From positions 1-16,800 of the forward strand of contig JAGVEP010000446.1 of assembly GCA_020058145.1 (NCBI GenBank): DNA of 16,800 nt, written 5' to 3'. This DNA is from Phycisphaerae bacterium. Lineage in GTDB: Bacteria; Planctomycetota; Phycisphaerae; UBA1845; Fen-1342. The notes beneath the pieces are model-generated. The model worked only from the letters and a program-made list of their open reading frames with translations, did no database searches and was not told where the DNA came from. The position numbers and the translations under genes are program-made. Positions within the stretch are counted from its first letter, which is position 1. The number at the start of each line of letters is the position of its first letter. Positions 1-7,235 of this stretch are shown here, piece by piece.

Positions 1-1
1 C

Positions 2-2023
2 TACTACTTGCACGCCCGCGCCGCCCGGCGCTGCGGCTTCGTGGCGTTCGAGCCGGACAGTGATGGCGTGATGCGCCGCACGCGGCTGCTGGTGCAACAC
101 CAGGGTTGCGGCCTGCCACAACTGGCGCTCGCCGTCGCGTGGGACCTGCTCGGTTTGCGGCCTCAGGACATCGCCGCCACGCCGAGCTGTTTGGAATTGC
201 GTATTCCTGGGCGCCAGCAGCCGCTGACTGTGCAGCTCGACGACGCCGGCCGGACGCTCGTTCCTTGGGTGCCGCAACAGGATTGGACGCGCGCGTTTGG
301 TTCGCACGTCCCGCTCGGCATGGTGTTTCAGGTTTTCGACCGCCGGCAGAGTCTGCGACACAACAACGAGCAGTTCGTGCTGGGGGAATTGCGCGACCTG
401 GTGATTGAGCTCGGTGGTGGGCAGTTCGCGGAGGATCTGCGGGCCCGGCTGGAGGTGGACGACAAGTACCGGGAGGCGCGCTACAACGGAGATCGCAAGT
501 CCGCGGAGTTTTACGCCGGGCTGCTGCCGCAGTATGCCCCGCTGCTGCAAGCGGGTGTCCGCGCGCTGCACATCGCCGTGGTTCAGGCGGTGGCCGCGAC
601 GGTGGCGGCCCTGGACGACAGCGTTGACGAAACACTGGGGACGCGCCTGGCGCGTCTGCGTCAACTCGAAAGCGTGCTCTCCGCCAATGCGGAGTACCAG
701 GGAGAAATCGAGGGGCTGGTGGCGCGGTTGCGCGGGCGCGTCGGCGGGAAGATCGGGCTGATCGGGTACACCGCGACGGCGCTGGCCGACATGACGCCCA
801 TTCCGACGCACGAGCGGGCGCCGGGCGTGATGGCCCACGCGAACCTGCTGAGCGGACTACTGACCGGACGCATGGTCCGCTGGGCCCCGACGTGGCTCAA
901 CGTCTTGCTGACGCTGGTCGCGGGTCTGGTCACGACCCTGCTCACGAGCCGGCTTCGGCCGCGCTCGGTGGTCCCGCTCGCTGTCCTGCTGCTGGCCGCC
1001 TGTGGAGCGCTGGCGGCGGCGGCGTTTTACTTCTGGACCTACTGGCTCGCGGCCACCCCGGCGGGCGGCGCGGTGCTGGCGAGTGGGCTGGCCGTCCTGA
1101 TCTACCGCCACATGTTTCTGGAACGTGAATCGCGGCAGATCGCCACCGCGCTGAGCCAGTACACCTCGGCGACGCTGGCCCGGCAGATGGCCGAGGATGC
1201 CGAGCTGTGCAAGCGGGCCGAAGCACGCGAAGTGACCGCGATGTTCACTGACCTCGCGGACTTCACGTCGCTGTCAGAGCGGATCGGGGCGGAGCGCACC
1301 CAGCGGTTGCTGAACATCTCGCTGGGTTGCTTTGCCGACGTGATGCTGCAACATGAGGGGATGGTCAACAAGTTCATCGGCGACGGCATTTTCGCCTTTT
1401 GGAATCCGGTGATTTTACCCCAGCCGGACCACGCGCTGCGGGCGTGCGAGACGGCGGTCGATCTGCTGATCGGCCTCCGCGCGCTCATCGCCGAGCAGCG
1501 GGCCCGCGGCGGCGATGAAGTCTTCGGCGAGCTGGTCTTGCGGATCGGCGTGGCGACCGGGCGCGCGGTCGTCGGTCCATGCGGTTCGGAGAAGAAGTAC
1601 GACTACACCTGCGTCGGCGATTCCGTAAACGTCGCGGCCCGCCTTGAATCGGCTAACAAGTTCTACGGCACGCGGAGCCTCGTCAACGGCGCGACGCGTG
1701 CCGCCGTCGGCGATCGCTTCGTCTTTCGCCCACTCGGCGGCGTGCGGGTCAAGGGCAAGACGCAGATTGTGCCGATTTTCGAGCTGCTCGGTCGGACCGG
1801 TGCGGTGTCGGAAGCCGACCGGCGGTACGCCGGGCGTTTCGGCGAGGCCGTGGACCTCTTCCAGCGGCGGCAGTGGGCGGCGGCCTGGGACGCCGTGGCC
1901 GCCTGTCTGCGGGAACGGCCGGACGACCTGGCGGCGCTGAAATATCTGGAGGCCGTCGAGCACTTCCAGTACAACCCGCCCGCGGAGGACTGGAACAGGG
2001 CGCTGGAACTCGCGGAGAAGTAG
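2..2023 (+). CDS. CHASE2-domain class III adenylate cyclase (5' partial)
   Basis: Membrane-bound class III nucleotide cyclase, predicted to make cAMP from ATP in response to an extracytoplasmic signal. The frame is open to the left edge, so the N-terminus is missing. Numbering from the TTG at 8: residues 1-290 match CHASE2 (PDSDGVMRR near the start; GKIGLIG at 247-253 followed by a TP and HAN segment). Three membrane segments lie near 296-315, 321-348 and 352-371, and the cyclase domain runs from about 408 to 590. Metal-binding Asp are D415 and D459. K455 and T534 sit where adenine-selecting residues are found (class IIIb Lys/Thr pair), and N541 and R545 fit the transition-state residues, so it looks active. 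The tail has TPR-like helices with the PP-x-x-DW ending common in this family. Residues about 110-246 form a charged helical insertion inside CHASE2. A gap of 97 nt separates it from pgi. The ligand is unknown. Confidence 0.93.
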   Translation, partial: YYLHARAARRCGFVAFEPDSDGVMRRTRLLVQHQGCGLPQLALAVAWDLLGLRPQDIAATPSCLELRIPGRQQPLTVQLDDAGRTLVPWVPQQDWTRAFGSHVPLGMVFQVFDRRQSLRHNNEQFVLGELRDLVIELGGGQFAEDLRARLEVDDKYREARYNGDRKSAEFYAGLLPQYAPLLQAGVRALHIAVVQAVAATVAALDDSVDETLGTRLARLRQLESVLSANAEYQGEIEGLVARLRGRVGGKIGLIGYTATALADMTPIPTHERAPGVMAHANLLSGLLTGRMVRWAPTWLNVLLTLVAGLVTTLLTSRLRPRSVVPLAVLLLAACGALAAAAFYFWTYWLAATPAGGAVLASGLAVLIYRHMFLERESRQIATALSQYTSATLARQMAEDAELCKRAEAREVTAMFTDLADFTSLSERIGAERTQRLLNISLGCFADVMLQHEGMVNKFIGDGIFAFWNPVILPQPDHALRACETAVDLLIGLRALIAEQRARGGDEVFGELVLRIGVATGRAVVGPCGSEKKYDYTCVGDSVNVAARLESANKFYGTRSLVNGATRAAVGDRFVFRPLGGVRVKGKTQIVPIFELLGRTGAVSEADRRYAGRFGEAVDLFQRRQWAAAWDAVAACLRERPDDLAALKYLEAVEHFQYNPPAEDWNRALELAEK

Positions 2024-2030
2024 GGCTCCT

Positions 2031-2064
2031 CCCACCGCATCTTGCAGCCGGTGCAGGGCGTGGG
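2031..2064 (+). terminator. Possible hairpin after the cyclase gene
   Basis: Just after the cyclase stop codon, CCCAC-c-GC at 2031-2038 pairs with GCGTGGG at 2058-2064, enclosing an inner TGCA/TGCA stem (2043-2046 with 2052-2055). No T-run follows. It may be a weak terminator or a structured leader for pgi. Confidence 0.25.
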
Positions 2065-2120
2065 GCGGCGCGGTATCCTGTCGGTCCGCGGAGGAATGCC
2101 GGCGCGCGGAGCTCCCTGAG

Positions 2121-3533
2121 ATGCCAAATACAGCCCTCCAACTCGACTACGCCAACATCCTGGATTCCGCCGTCGGGCCGGTTCACGGCCTGGGCCTGGC
2201 TGAGATTGACCGCGCCGCGGACGCGGTGAGCGGTGTCGTCCGCCGGATCGAGGCGGAGCGGCCGGCCGGAAAGCACCGCTACCGCGACCTGCCGACCGAT
2301 CGCACGCTGCTGAAGACCGTGCAGGCGGCGGTGAAGCGCTATGCCGGCAAGTTCGAGAACCTCGTCGTGCTCGGCATCGGCGGCTCGGCGCTCGGCAACA
2401 TCGCCCTGCAAACGGCTCTCAACCCGCCGTACCACAACCTGATGACCGGCCCGGCGCGGCGTGGACCGCGGCTGTTTGTGCTGGACAACGTGGACCCCGT
2501 CCAAATCGGCAACCTGCTCGCGGTGCTCGGAACGGGGCTCCGCAAGACGCTCTTCAACGTCATCAGCAAGTCGGGTGAAACCGCCGAGACCGCGGCGCAG
2601 TTCCTCATCATTCGTGACCTCGTGGCGCGGCAGCTCGGCAGCAAGGCCGTGACAAAAAACATCCTCGTGACGACCGATCCCGAAGGCGGGACCATGCGCG
2701 CGATCGTCGCCGCGGCCGGCTTCAATGCTCTGCCCGTACCGCCCGGCGTCGGCGGACGGTTCAGCGTGCTGTCCGCGGTGGGACTGTTCTCCGCGGGGAT
2801 GTGCGGGATCAAGCTCGACAAACTGCTGGCCGGAGCGGCCGCGATGGGTACTCGTGTTGCGAGCCCCGACGTGAAGCACAACCCCGCCGCCATGCTCGCC
2901 CTGCTGCTGCACGCGTTCTACGTGCGCGGCAAACGCCTGCACGTGATGATGCCCTATGGCTATCAGCTCAAGGACCTCGCGGATTGGTATCGGCAGCTCT
3001 GGGCGGAGAGCCTCGGCAAACAGCAGGACCTCGAAGGGCAGCCGGTGACGGTTGGCCCGACGCCGATCAAAGCCCTGGGCGCGACGGACCAGCACTCACA
3101 AGTTCAGCTCTATCGTGAGGGGCCAAACGACAAGGTGTTCATTTTCCTGGAGGTCGGCAAGTTTGCGCGGGATATCAAGATTCCACGGGTAAAGGGCACC
3201 CCCGACACGCTGCGGTACCTGGAAAACAAGTCGCTGGGACGGCTGTTGAATGCCGAGAAGCACGCGACGGAATTCGCGCTGGTCGCGAGCCAGCGCCCGT
3301 GCCTGACCCTGCGTTTTCCGCTGGTCAACGAGGACACGGTCGGTCAGTTTATCTTGCTATGGGAGGCCGCGACGACGATCGCGGGCGGTTTGCTCAACAT
3401 CAACCCCTACGACCAGCCCGCGGTGCAGCTCGGCAAGGAATACACGTTCGCGCTGCTGGGAAAAAGCGGGTACGAAGCCCAGGCCGCGCAGTTGCGGCCG
3501 ACGACCGGCCGCAACGAGCAGCACATCGTCTAA
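2121..3533 (+). CDS. pgi: Glucose-6-phosphate isomerase
   Basis: Cytoplasmic enzyme interconverting glucose-6-phosphate and fructose-6-phosphate in glycolysis and gluconeogenesis; here it could also feed mannose activation. The 470-aa protein is of the shorter bacterial type and holds both sugar-isomerase (SIS) domains. Visible landmarks: GIGGSALG at 85-92, the phosphate-binding SKSGET at 149-154, QLWAESLGK with the probable catalytic base E296, TDQHSQ with H325, and QLGKEY with K439 near the C-terminus. These correspond to the Glu, His and Lys of the classical enzyme. The ATG at 2121 is preceded by GGAG at 2108-2111. Its stop lies 9 nt before the guanylyltransferase gene, so the two are very probably cotranscribed. 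Nothing is truncated. Confidence 0.97.
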   Translation: MPNTALQLDYANILDSAVGPVHGLGLAEIDRAADAVSGVVRRIEAERPAGKHRYRDLPTDRTLLKTVQAAVKRYAGKFENLVVLGIGGSALGNIALQTALNPPYHNLMTGPARRGPRLFVLDNVDPVQIGNLLAVLGTGLRKTLFNVISKSGETAETAAQFLIIRDLVARQLGSKAVTKNILVTTDPEGGTMRAIVAAAGFNALPVPPGVGGRFSVLSAVGLFSAGMCGIKLDKLLAGAAAMGTRVASPDVKHNPAAMLALLLHAFYVRGKRLHVMMPYGYQLKDLADWYRQLWAESLGKQQDLEGQPVTVGPTPIKALGATDQHSQVQLYREGPNDKVFIFLEVGKFARDIKIPRVKGTPDTLRYLENKSLGRLLNAEKHATEFALVASQRPCLTLRFPLVNEDTVGQFILLWEAATTIAGGLLNINPYDQPAVQLGKEYTFALLGKSGYEAQAAQLRPTTGRNEQHIV

Positions 3534-3542
3534 CGGTGCAAC

Positions 3543-4622
3543 ATGCGACATGCCGTCATTATGGCCGGTGGGGCCGGCACTCGATTGTGGCCGCTCAGCC
3601 GGAAGAACCGGCCGAAGCAACTGCTGCGTTTGTTCGACGGCGCGTCCTTGCTCCAGATCGCGCAGCGGCGGCTCGCGGGGCTGTTCCCGCCGGAGAACAT
3701 CTGGGTCATCACATCCGCCGCCTACATCGAGCAGGTGGCGCGCGAGCTGCCGGACGTACCGCGCGGCAACTTGATCGGCGAGCCGCTGATCCGTGACACG
3801 GCCAACGCGATCGGGCTGGCGGCGAATTTGCTGGCGCGGCGCGACCCGGACGCGACGATGTCGGTCTTCACCGCCGATCACATCATCGAACCCGTCGCTG
3901 CGTTTGCGGCGGCGATTCGCACCGGGCTTGCAGCCGCCGAGCGGTCGCCGGACCATCTCGTCACCTTCGGCATCACGCCGCGCACCGCGCACACCGGCTA
4001 CGGCTACGTCCGGCGCGGCGAGTCGGTAGCGGCACACACGTTCCGCGTGGTCGAGTTCAAGGAAAAGCCGAGCGCGGCGGTCGCTGAGCAGTACGTGAAG
4101 TCCGGTGCGTATTACTGGAACAGCGGAATGTTCGCCTGGCGGGCGACCGCGATTCTGGCGGAGCTGGGGCGCTGCCTGCCGGAGAATGCGGCCATACTGG
4201 CGGACCTGGCCGCGAACTGGGAGTCGCGCTCCGGGAGCGAGCACGCGGCGCAGTGCTTCGGGCAGTTGCGCAAGATTTCGATCGACTACGGCGTAATGGA
4301 GCAAGCGGCGCTCGACCAGCGCGTTCTGGTGGTCGAGATGAACTGCCGGTGGCTGGATGTTGGGTCGTATCCGGCGATTGCCGCGACGCGTCCGCCGGAC
4401 GACGCCGGCAACGTTCAGGTCGCGGCAAACGGGCTGGTGGTTGGCGGGAGCAACAACATTCTCGTGAGCGAATCCGAGCACGCGCTCGTCGTGCTCGGGG
4501 CGAGCGACCTGATCGTGGTACACAGCGCGGACACCACCCTCATTTGCCGGCGCGACCAGGCGGAGCGCATCAAGGACCTGGTTGGATTGCGGGTCGAGAA
4601 GTTCGGCGAGCGCTTTGAGTAG
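3543..4622 (+). CDS. manC: Mannose-1-phosphate guanylyltransferase
   Basis: Cytoplasmic nucleotidyltransferase that makes GDP-mannose from mannose-1-phosphate and GTP. The N-terminal signature AGGAGTRLWPLSR (residues 8-20) followed by PKQ (24-26) is the nucleotide-binding loop of the family; K25 is the typical catalytic Lys. TADH with D112 and H113 fits the metal and nucleotide site; YGYV, FKEKPS and YWNSGMF further on are also typical. At 359 aa it is the single-domain form, without the C-terminal phosphomannose isomerase domain of AlgA/ManC fusions; the last 80 residues should form the usual left-handed beta-helix. It starts 9 nt after pgi, with no strong Shine-Dalgarno sequence, suggesting translational coupling. 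Other sugar-1-phosphate specificities are possible but the motifs favour mannose. Confidence 0.93.
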   Translation: MRHAVIMAGGAGTRLWPLSRKNRPKQLLRLFDGASLLQIAQRRLAGLFPPENIWVITSAAYIEQVARELPDVPRGNLIGEPLIRDTANAIGLAANLLARRDPDATMSVFTADHIIEPVAAFAAAIRTGLAAAERSPDHLVTFGITPRTAHTGYGYVRRGESVAAHTFRVVEFKEKPSAAVAEQYVKSGAYYWNSGMFAWRATAILAELGRCLPENAAILADLAANWESRSGSEHAAQCFGQLRKISIDYGVMEQAALDQRVLVVEMNCRWLDVGSYPAIAATRPPDDAGNVQVAANGLVVGGSNNILVSESEHALVVLGASDLIVVHSADTTLICRRDQAERIKDLVGLRVEKFGERFE

Positions 4623-4734
4623 TGCTCACGGTTCGGCGGTCCAGCTTGATCGCTTGGTACGGATTTGGCAGCGCACTACCACGGTGTGTTAGACGTCTTG
4701 CGGCATCGCGAGTGATGTTTTCCCACAACTTGCC

Positions 4735-4747
4735 ATAACGTGATTAT
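4735..4747. promoter_or_regulatory. Palindromic site ATAACGTGATTAT (copy 1)
   Basis: ATAA-N5-TTAT palindrome. A second copy differing by one base lies at 4903-4915. A paired palindrome in the AT-richer stretch is what a regulator's operator could look like, but no gene starts nearby, so this is a suggestion only. Confidence 0.25.
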
Positions 4748-4902
4748 TGACAGCATGTTATATCATTGCGGTTGTTCCGCTATTGCGATTGCGTTGCGAT
4801 GAAGCCACATCGGACCTGGGGCTCGGCATTGTCGTGGAGAACCCGGCGCGACGTAAGAAATTGTCGTTGCTAGCGTAACAGCAATTCCGTGCGCGGTTGC
4901 AG

Positions 4903-4915
4903 ATAACGCGATTAT
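4903..4915. promoter_or_regulatory. Palindromic site ATAACGCGATTAT (copy 2)
   Basis: Matches the site at 4735-4747 in 12 of 13 bases, 168 bp further on in the same orientation. Here the palindrome extends by one base on each side (GATAA-N5-TTATC, 4902-4916). Confidence 0.25.
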
Positions 4916-5157
4916 CGGCACCGAAATTGCTAGCCACTAGTCGCCGCATCTTCGTCCGGGTGCTTTCCGAGGGATGGGTCTGTGCCCTTAGAAGAGGCCA
5001 TAGGACTGGAAGAAGAAGCGTTTGTTGTCCTCATGTTCCGCAAAGGCGGATGAAGCGGCGGCAACCAAGCAGTGCCCACGACGCGATCGTTGGAGAGGAA
5101 GTCGGTCGGGACAGATGCACTGCCAAGCTCAAAAGGTGTAAGTTAGTGGGGGATCGC

Positions 5158-5200
5158 GGGCAGCCTGTCTGTGACGGACAGGCTGCCCCGTTCCGTTTTC
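5158..5200 (+). terminator. Strong hairpin with T-rich tail
   Basis: GGGCAGCCTGTC at 5158-5169 pairs perfectly with GACAGGCTGCCC at 5177-5188, a 12-bp GC-rich stem with a 7-nt loop, followed by a moderately T-rich stretch to 5200. It looks like a rho-independent terminator or a REP-like palindrome. No recognisable gene precedes it within 500 bp. Confidence 0.45.
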
Positions 5201-5320
5201 AGGATTGTGCGGAGCGACCCGCGCTGGCGGGGTGAGCGCCGACTTTCATTGCCCGGCCCGGGTCGAGTTCACGATCTTCTTCTTCTGTCTCCGTGCCTCT
5301 GGGGATTATCGAGCAACCTG

Positions 5321-5441
5321 GTGTAGTGCCTCACAAGTATCAGCGCATGGGTGGGGTGGCCATCTTGGCCGCCCGCGCGGCGGGCGAGACGCCCACCCCA
5401 CGCCACCCAGCTTATGCGCTATTTTCAATGAGGCACTACAC
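5321..5441. repeat. 121-bp inverted-repeat element (MITE- or REP-like)
   Basis: The ends are a perfect 13-bp inverted repeat: GTGTAGTGCCTCA at 5321-5333 and TGAGGCACTACAC at 5429-5441. Inside, the arms stay imperfectly complementary (AGCGCAT with ATGCGCT, GGGTGG with CCACCC, GGGGTGG with CCACCCC). The centre has GGCC-N5-GGCC and GCCCGC-GCG-GCGGGC palindromes. There is no coding capacity and no clear target-site duplication. It ends 19 nt before the glycosyltransferase start. It could be a non-autonomous mobile element, a REP-type palindrome or an expressed hairpin. Confidence 0.6.
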
Positions 5442-5460
5442 TAGTTAGAATCGCCCTCCT

Positions 5461-6189
5461 ATGAACCGACCCCCGCTAACGCCGTTTTCGTTAACGATCA
5501 CGTTTCCGTGCTACAACGAGGAAGCCAACGTCGAGCGCGTCACACGCGCCGCCGTCGACGTGGCCCGCCGCATCGCCGCCGACTGGGAGGTGCTGATCGT
5601 CAACGACGGCAGCCGGGACCGCACCGGCGAGATCGCTGACCGGCTGGCCGCGGAAATCCCCGGCGTGCGGGCCGTACACAACAACCCGAACCTCGGCTAC
5701 GGCGGGGCGCTCGGCCGCGGCTTCCGCGAAGCGCGTAAGAACTGGATTTTCTACACCGACGGCGACGGGCAGTTTGATTTCAATGAACTGCCGCCGCTGC
5801 TGCCGCTGCTCGAAACGCACGACATCGTGTCGTGTTACCGCCTTGACCGGCAGGATTCGCTCATGCGGAAGGCCAACGCCTTCGCGTGGACCACGCTGGT
5901 GAACCTGCTGTTCCGCACCGGCCTGCGGGACATCGACTGTGCGTTCAAGATCTACCCCCGGACGTTCATCGAGCAGATTGAGATCAAGAGCCGGGGGGCG
6001 CTGATCGACACCGAGATGCTCGTGAAGGCCCGCAACCTCGGCTGCACGATCGTCCAGCGGGGCGTACACCATCTCCCGCGTATCGCGGGCCAACAGACCG
6101 GGGCCAACCTCAAGGTCATCCTGCGGGCGTTCAGAGAGCTGTTCAAACTGTATCGGCAGATCAAGCGGGAGGTTCACGCCGCGCAGTGA
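5461..6189 (+). CDS. Family 2 glycosyltransferase, DPM1-like
   Basis: GT-A fold glycosyltransferase of the dolichyl/polyprenyl-phosphate mannosyltransferase type, expected to transfer a sugar from a nucleotide donor to a lipid phosphate at the inner face of the membrane. The order of motifs fits: FPCYNEE (15-21), VNDGS with D49, the NLGYGGALG loop, and the DxD metal site in TDGDGQFD (D100, D102), then DIDCAFKIY, typical of DPM1-like enzymes. The 242-aa protein has no membrane segment at its end, unlike longer relatives with GtrA-like or transmembrane tails. No Shine-Dalgarno is visible before the ATG. TAGAAT at 5446-5451 would be a reasonable -10 box and would leave almost no leader, so leaderless expression is possible. 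The upstream GDP-mannose gene makes mannose a likely donor sugar (inference). The metal permease gene follows after 15 nt. Confidence 0.9.
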   Translation: MNRPPLTPFSLTITFPCYNEEANVERVTRAAVDVARRIAADWEVLIVNDGSRDRTGEIADRLAAEIPGVRAVHNNPNLGYGGALGRGFREARKNWIFYTDGDGQFDFNELPPLLPLLETHDIVSCYRLDRQDSLMRKANAFAWTTLVNLLFRTGLRDIDCAFKIYPRTFIEQIEIKSRGALIDTEMLVKARNLGCTIVQRGVHHLPRIAGQQTGANLKVILRAFRELFKLYRQIKREVHAAQ

Positions 6190-6204
6190 CCGGGTGCGTT
6201 TGAC

Positions 6205-7095
6205 ATGCTGGAATTCCTCCAAGCCCTCCGTGAACAACCCTTCCTCCAGGTCGCGCTGCTGACCGGCCTGCTCGCCAGCATCGCCTGCGGCGTGATCGGG
6301 AGCTACGTCGTGGTCCGGCGCATCACCTACCTCGCCGGTGGCATCGCGCACTGCGTGCTCGGCGGCCTCGGGGCGGCCCAGTATCTCGCGGTCGTCCACG
6401 GCTGGAAGTACTACCACCCGCTGTACGGCTGGCAGCCGCTGCATCCGCTGATCGGCGCGGTCGTCTCGGCCTTGCTCGCCGCGGTGATCATCGGGATCGT
6501 CAGCCTCCGCGGCCGACAGCGCGAGGACACGGTGATCGGGGCGTTGTGGGCCATCGGTATGGCCGCGGGTGTGCTCTTCATCGCGCGCACGCCGGGGTAT
6601 CAGGTCGAATTGATGAGCTACCTGTTCGGCAGCATCCTGATGGTCAGCCAGGGCGACTTATGGTTGCTCGTGGCGCTCGACGTCTTGATCGTCGGCATCG
6701 GTCTGCTCTTTTACAACCAGTTCCTCGCCGTGTGTTTTGACGAGGAATTCGCCCGGCTGCGCGGCATTCGCGTGGAAGTCTATTACATCCTGCTCTTGTG
6801 CCTGACTGCGCTGACCGTGGTGTTGCTCGTCAGCGTGGTAGGCATCGTGATGGTGATCGCGCTGCTGACGCTCCCGGTCGCGGTCGCCGGCCACTTCTGC
6901 CGCACGTTGTGGCAGTTGATGCTCGTATCGGCGGTGCTCAGCGCGGTGTTGACGACGGCGGGACTGGCCCTGAGCTACGCCCCGGACCTGCCCGCGGGCG
7001 CAACGACGATCGTCCTGGCGGGGACGGTGTACGTGCTGGTCGTGATCGGTAGCCGCTTGCCGCGGCGCTCGGCCGGCAGTCCGCAGCACGTTTAG
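6205..7095 (+). CDS. ABC-3 family metal ABC transporter permease (ZnuB/MntB-like)
   Basis: Inner-membrane channel subunit of a zinc, manganese or iron importer. The 296-aa protein is almost entirely hydrophobic, with membrane segments near 15-37, 42-64, 79-100, 107-127, 135-175 (two), 191-231 (two), 235-259 and 264-284. Family hallmarks are the early GVIGSYVVVRR stretch, YLAGGIAH, the EDTVIGALWAIGMAAGVLF segment and the ALLTLPVAVA helix. Its length is normal for the family. A working importer also needs an ATPase and a periplasmic binding protein, and neither is beside it; it follows the glycosyltransferase by 15 nt instead. The metal cannot be read from the sequence. A hairpin at 7102-7130 follows the stop codon. 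Confidence 0.92.
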   Translation: MLEFLQALREQPFLQVALLTGLLASIACGVIGSYVVVRRITYLAGGIAHCVLGGLGAAQYLAVVHGWKYYHPLYGWQPLHPLIGAVVSALLAAVIIGIVSLRGRQREDTVIGALWAIGMAAGVLFIARTPGYQVELMSYLFGSILMVSQGDLWLLVALDVLIVGIGLLFYNQFLAVCFDEEFARLRGIRVEVYYILLLCLTALTVVLLVSVVGIVMVIALLTLPVAVAGHFCRTLWQLMLVSAVLSAVLTTAGLALSYAPDLPAGATTIVLAGTVYVLVVIGSRLPRRSAGSPQHV

Positions 7096-7101
7096 AAAGC
7101 A

Positions 7102-7130
7102 CCCCAGGCGTTGCTGGTAAACGCCTGGGG
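7102..7130. terminator. Perfect 11-bp hairpin between convergent genes
   Basis: CCCCAGGCGTT at 7102-7112 pairs with AACGCCTGGGG at 7120-7130 around a 7-nt loop, 6 nt after the permease stop codon. There is no T-run on the plus side; the minus side has a short T-rich tail. It sits between two genes that run toward each other and could serve both. Confidence 0.6.
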
Positions 7131-7162
7131 CGCATTCGACAGTCACGATAGAGTAGCTGGAC

Positions 7163-7186
7163 GATCAGGCATTAACTCGCCTGGTC
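7163..7186. terminator. Second hairpin in the convergent gap
   Basis: GATCAGGC at 7163-7170 pairs with GCCTGGTC at 7179-7186 (8 bp with one G-T pair, 8-nt loop). There is no T-run on either side. It may help end transcripts of the minus-strand repeat gene, whose stop codon lies at 7236. Confidence 0.35.
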
Positions 7187-7235
7187 CGCACGCCGGGCAC
7201 TCAGTTCACGCTGTGCCGACGCGGGAGTCGCTAGC

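Larger units (their letters stand above)
4623..5460. other. Gene-free gap, partly lower GC, with repeats and hairpins
   Basis: No convincing gene is visible in these 838 bases. In 4681-4920, 124 of 240 bases are G or C, clearly lower than the flanking genes. The gap holds two copies of an ATAACG(T/C)GATTAT palindrome, a strong hairpin at 5158-5188 and a 121-bp inverted-repeat element at 5321-5441. Short reading frames at 4897-5235 and 5205-5444 resemble nothing I recognise. The gap may be a decayed insertion, inferred only from composition and repeats. Confidence 0.6.

Noticed and set aside
1749..3095. 448-codon minus-strand frame across the cyclase end and pgi
   Set aside because: Its sequence is Arg/His/Pro-rich, as expected from antisense of high-GC genes, and both sense genes have full catalytic motifs.
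3357..4523. 388-codon minus-strand frame across manC
   Set aside because: Antisense shadow of a gene with clear GDP-mannose pyrophosphorylase motifs.
4688..4694. GTTAGAC resembling the 3' core of an integron attC site
   Set aside because: No matching inverse core (RYYYAAC) or paired inner sites were found in the preceding 65 bases, and no integrase gene is present.
4982..5050. Short plus-strand frame ending in AFVVLMFRKGG
   Set aside because: The codon use looks plausible but the frame is short, has no ribosome site and matches nothing I know.
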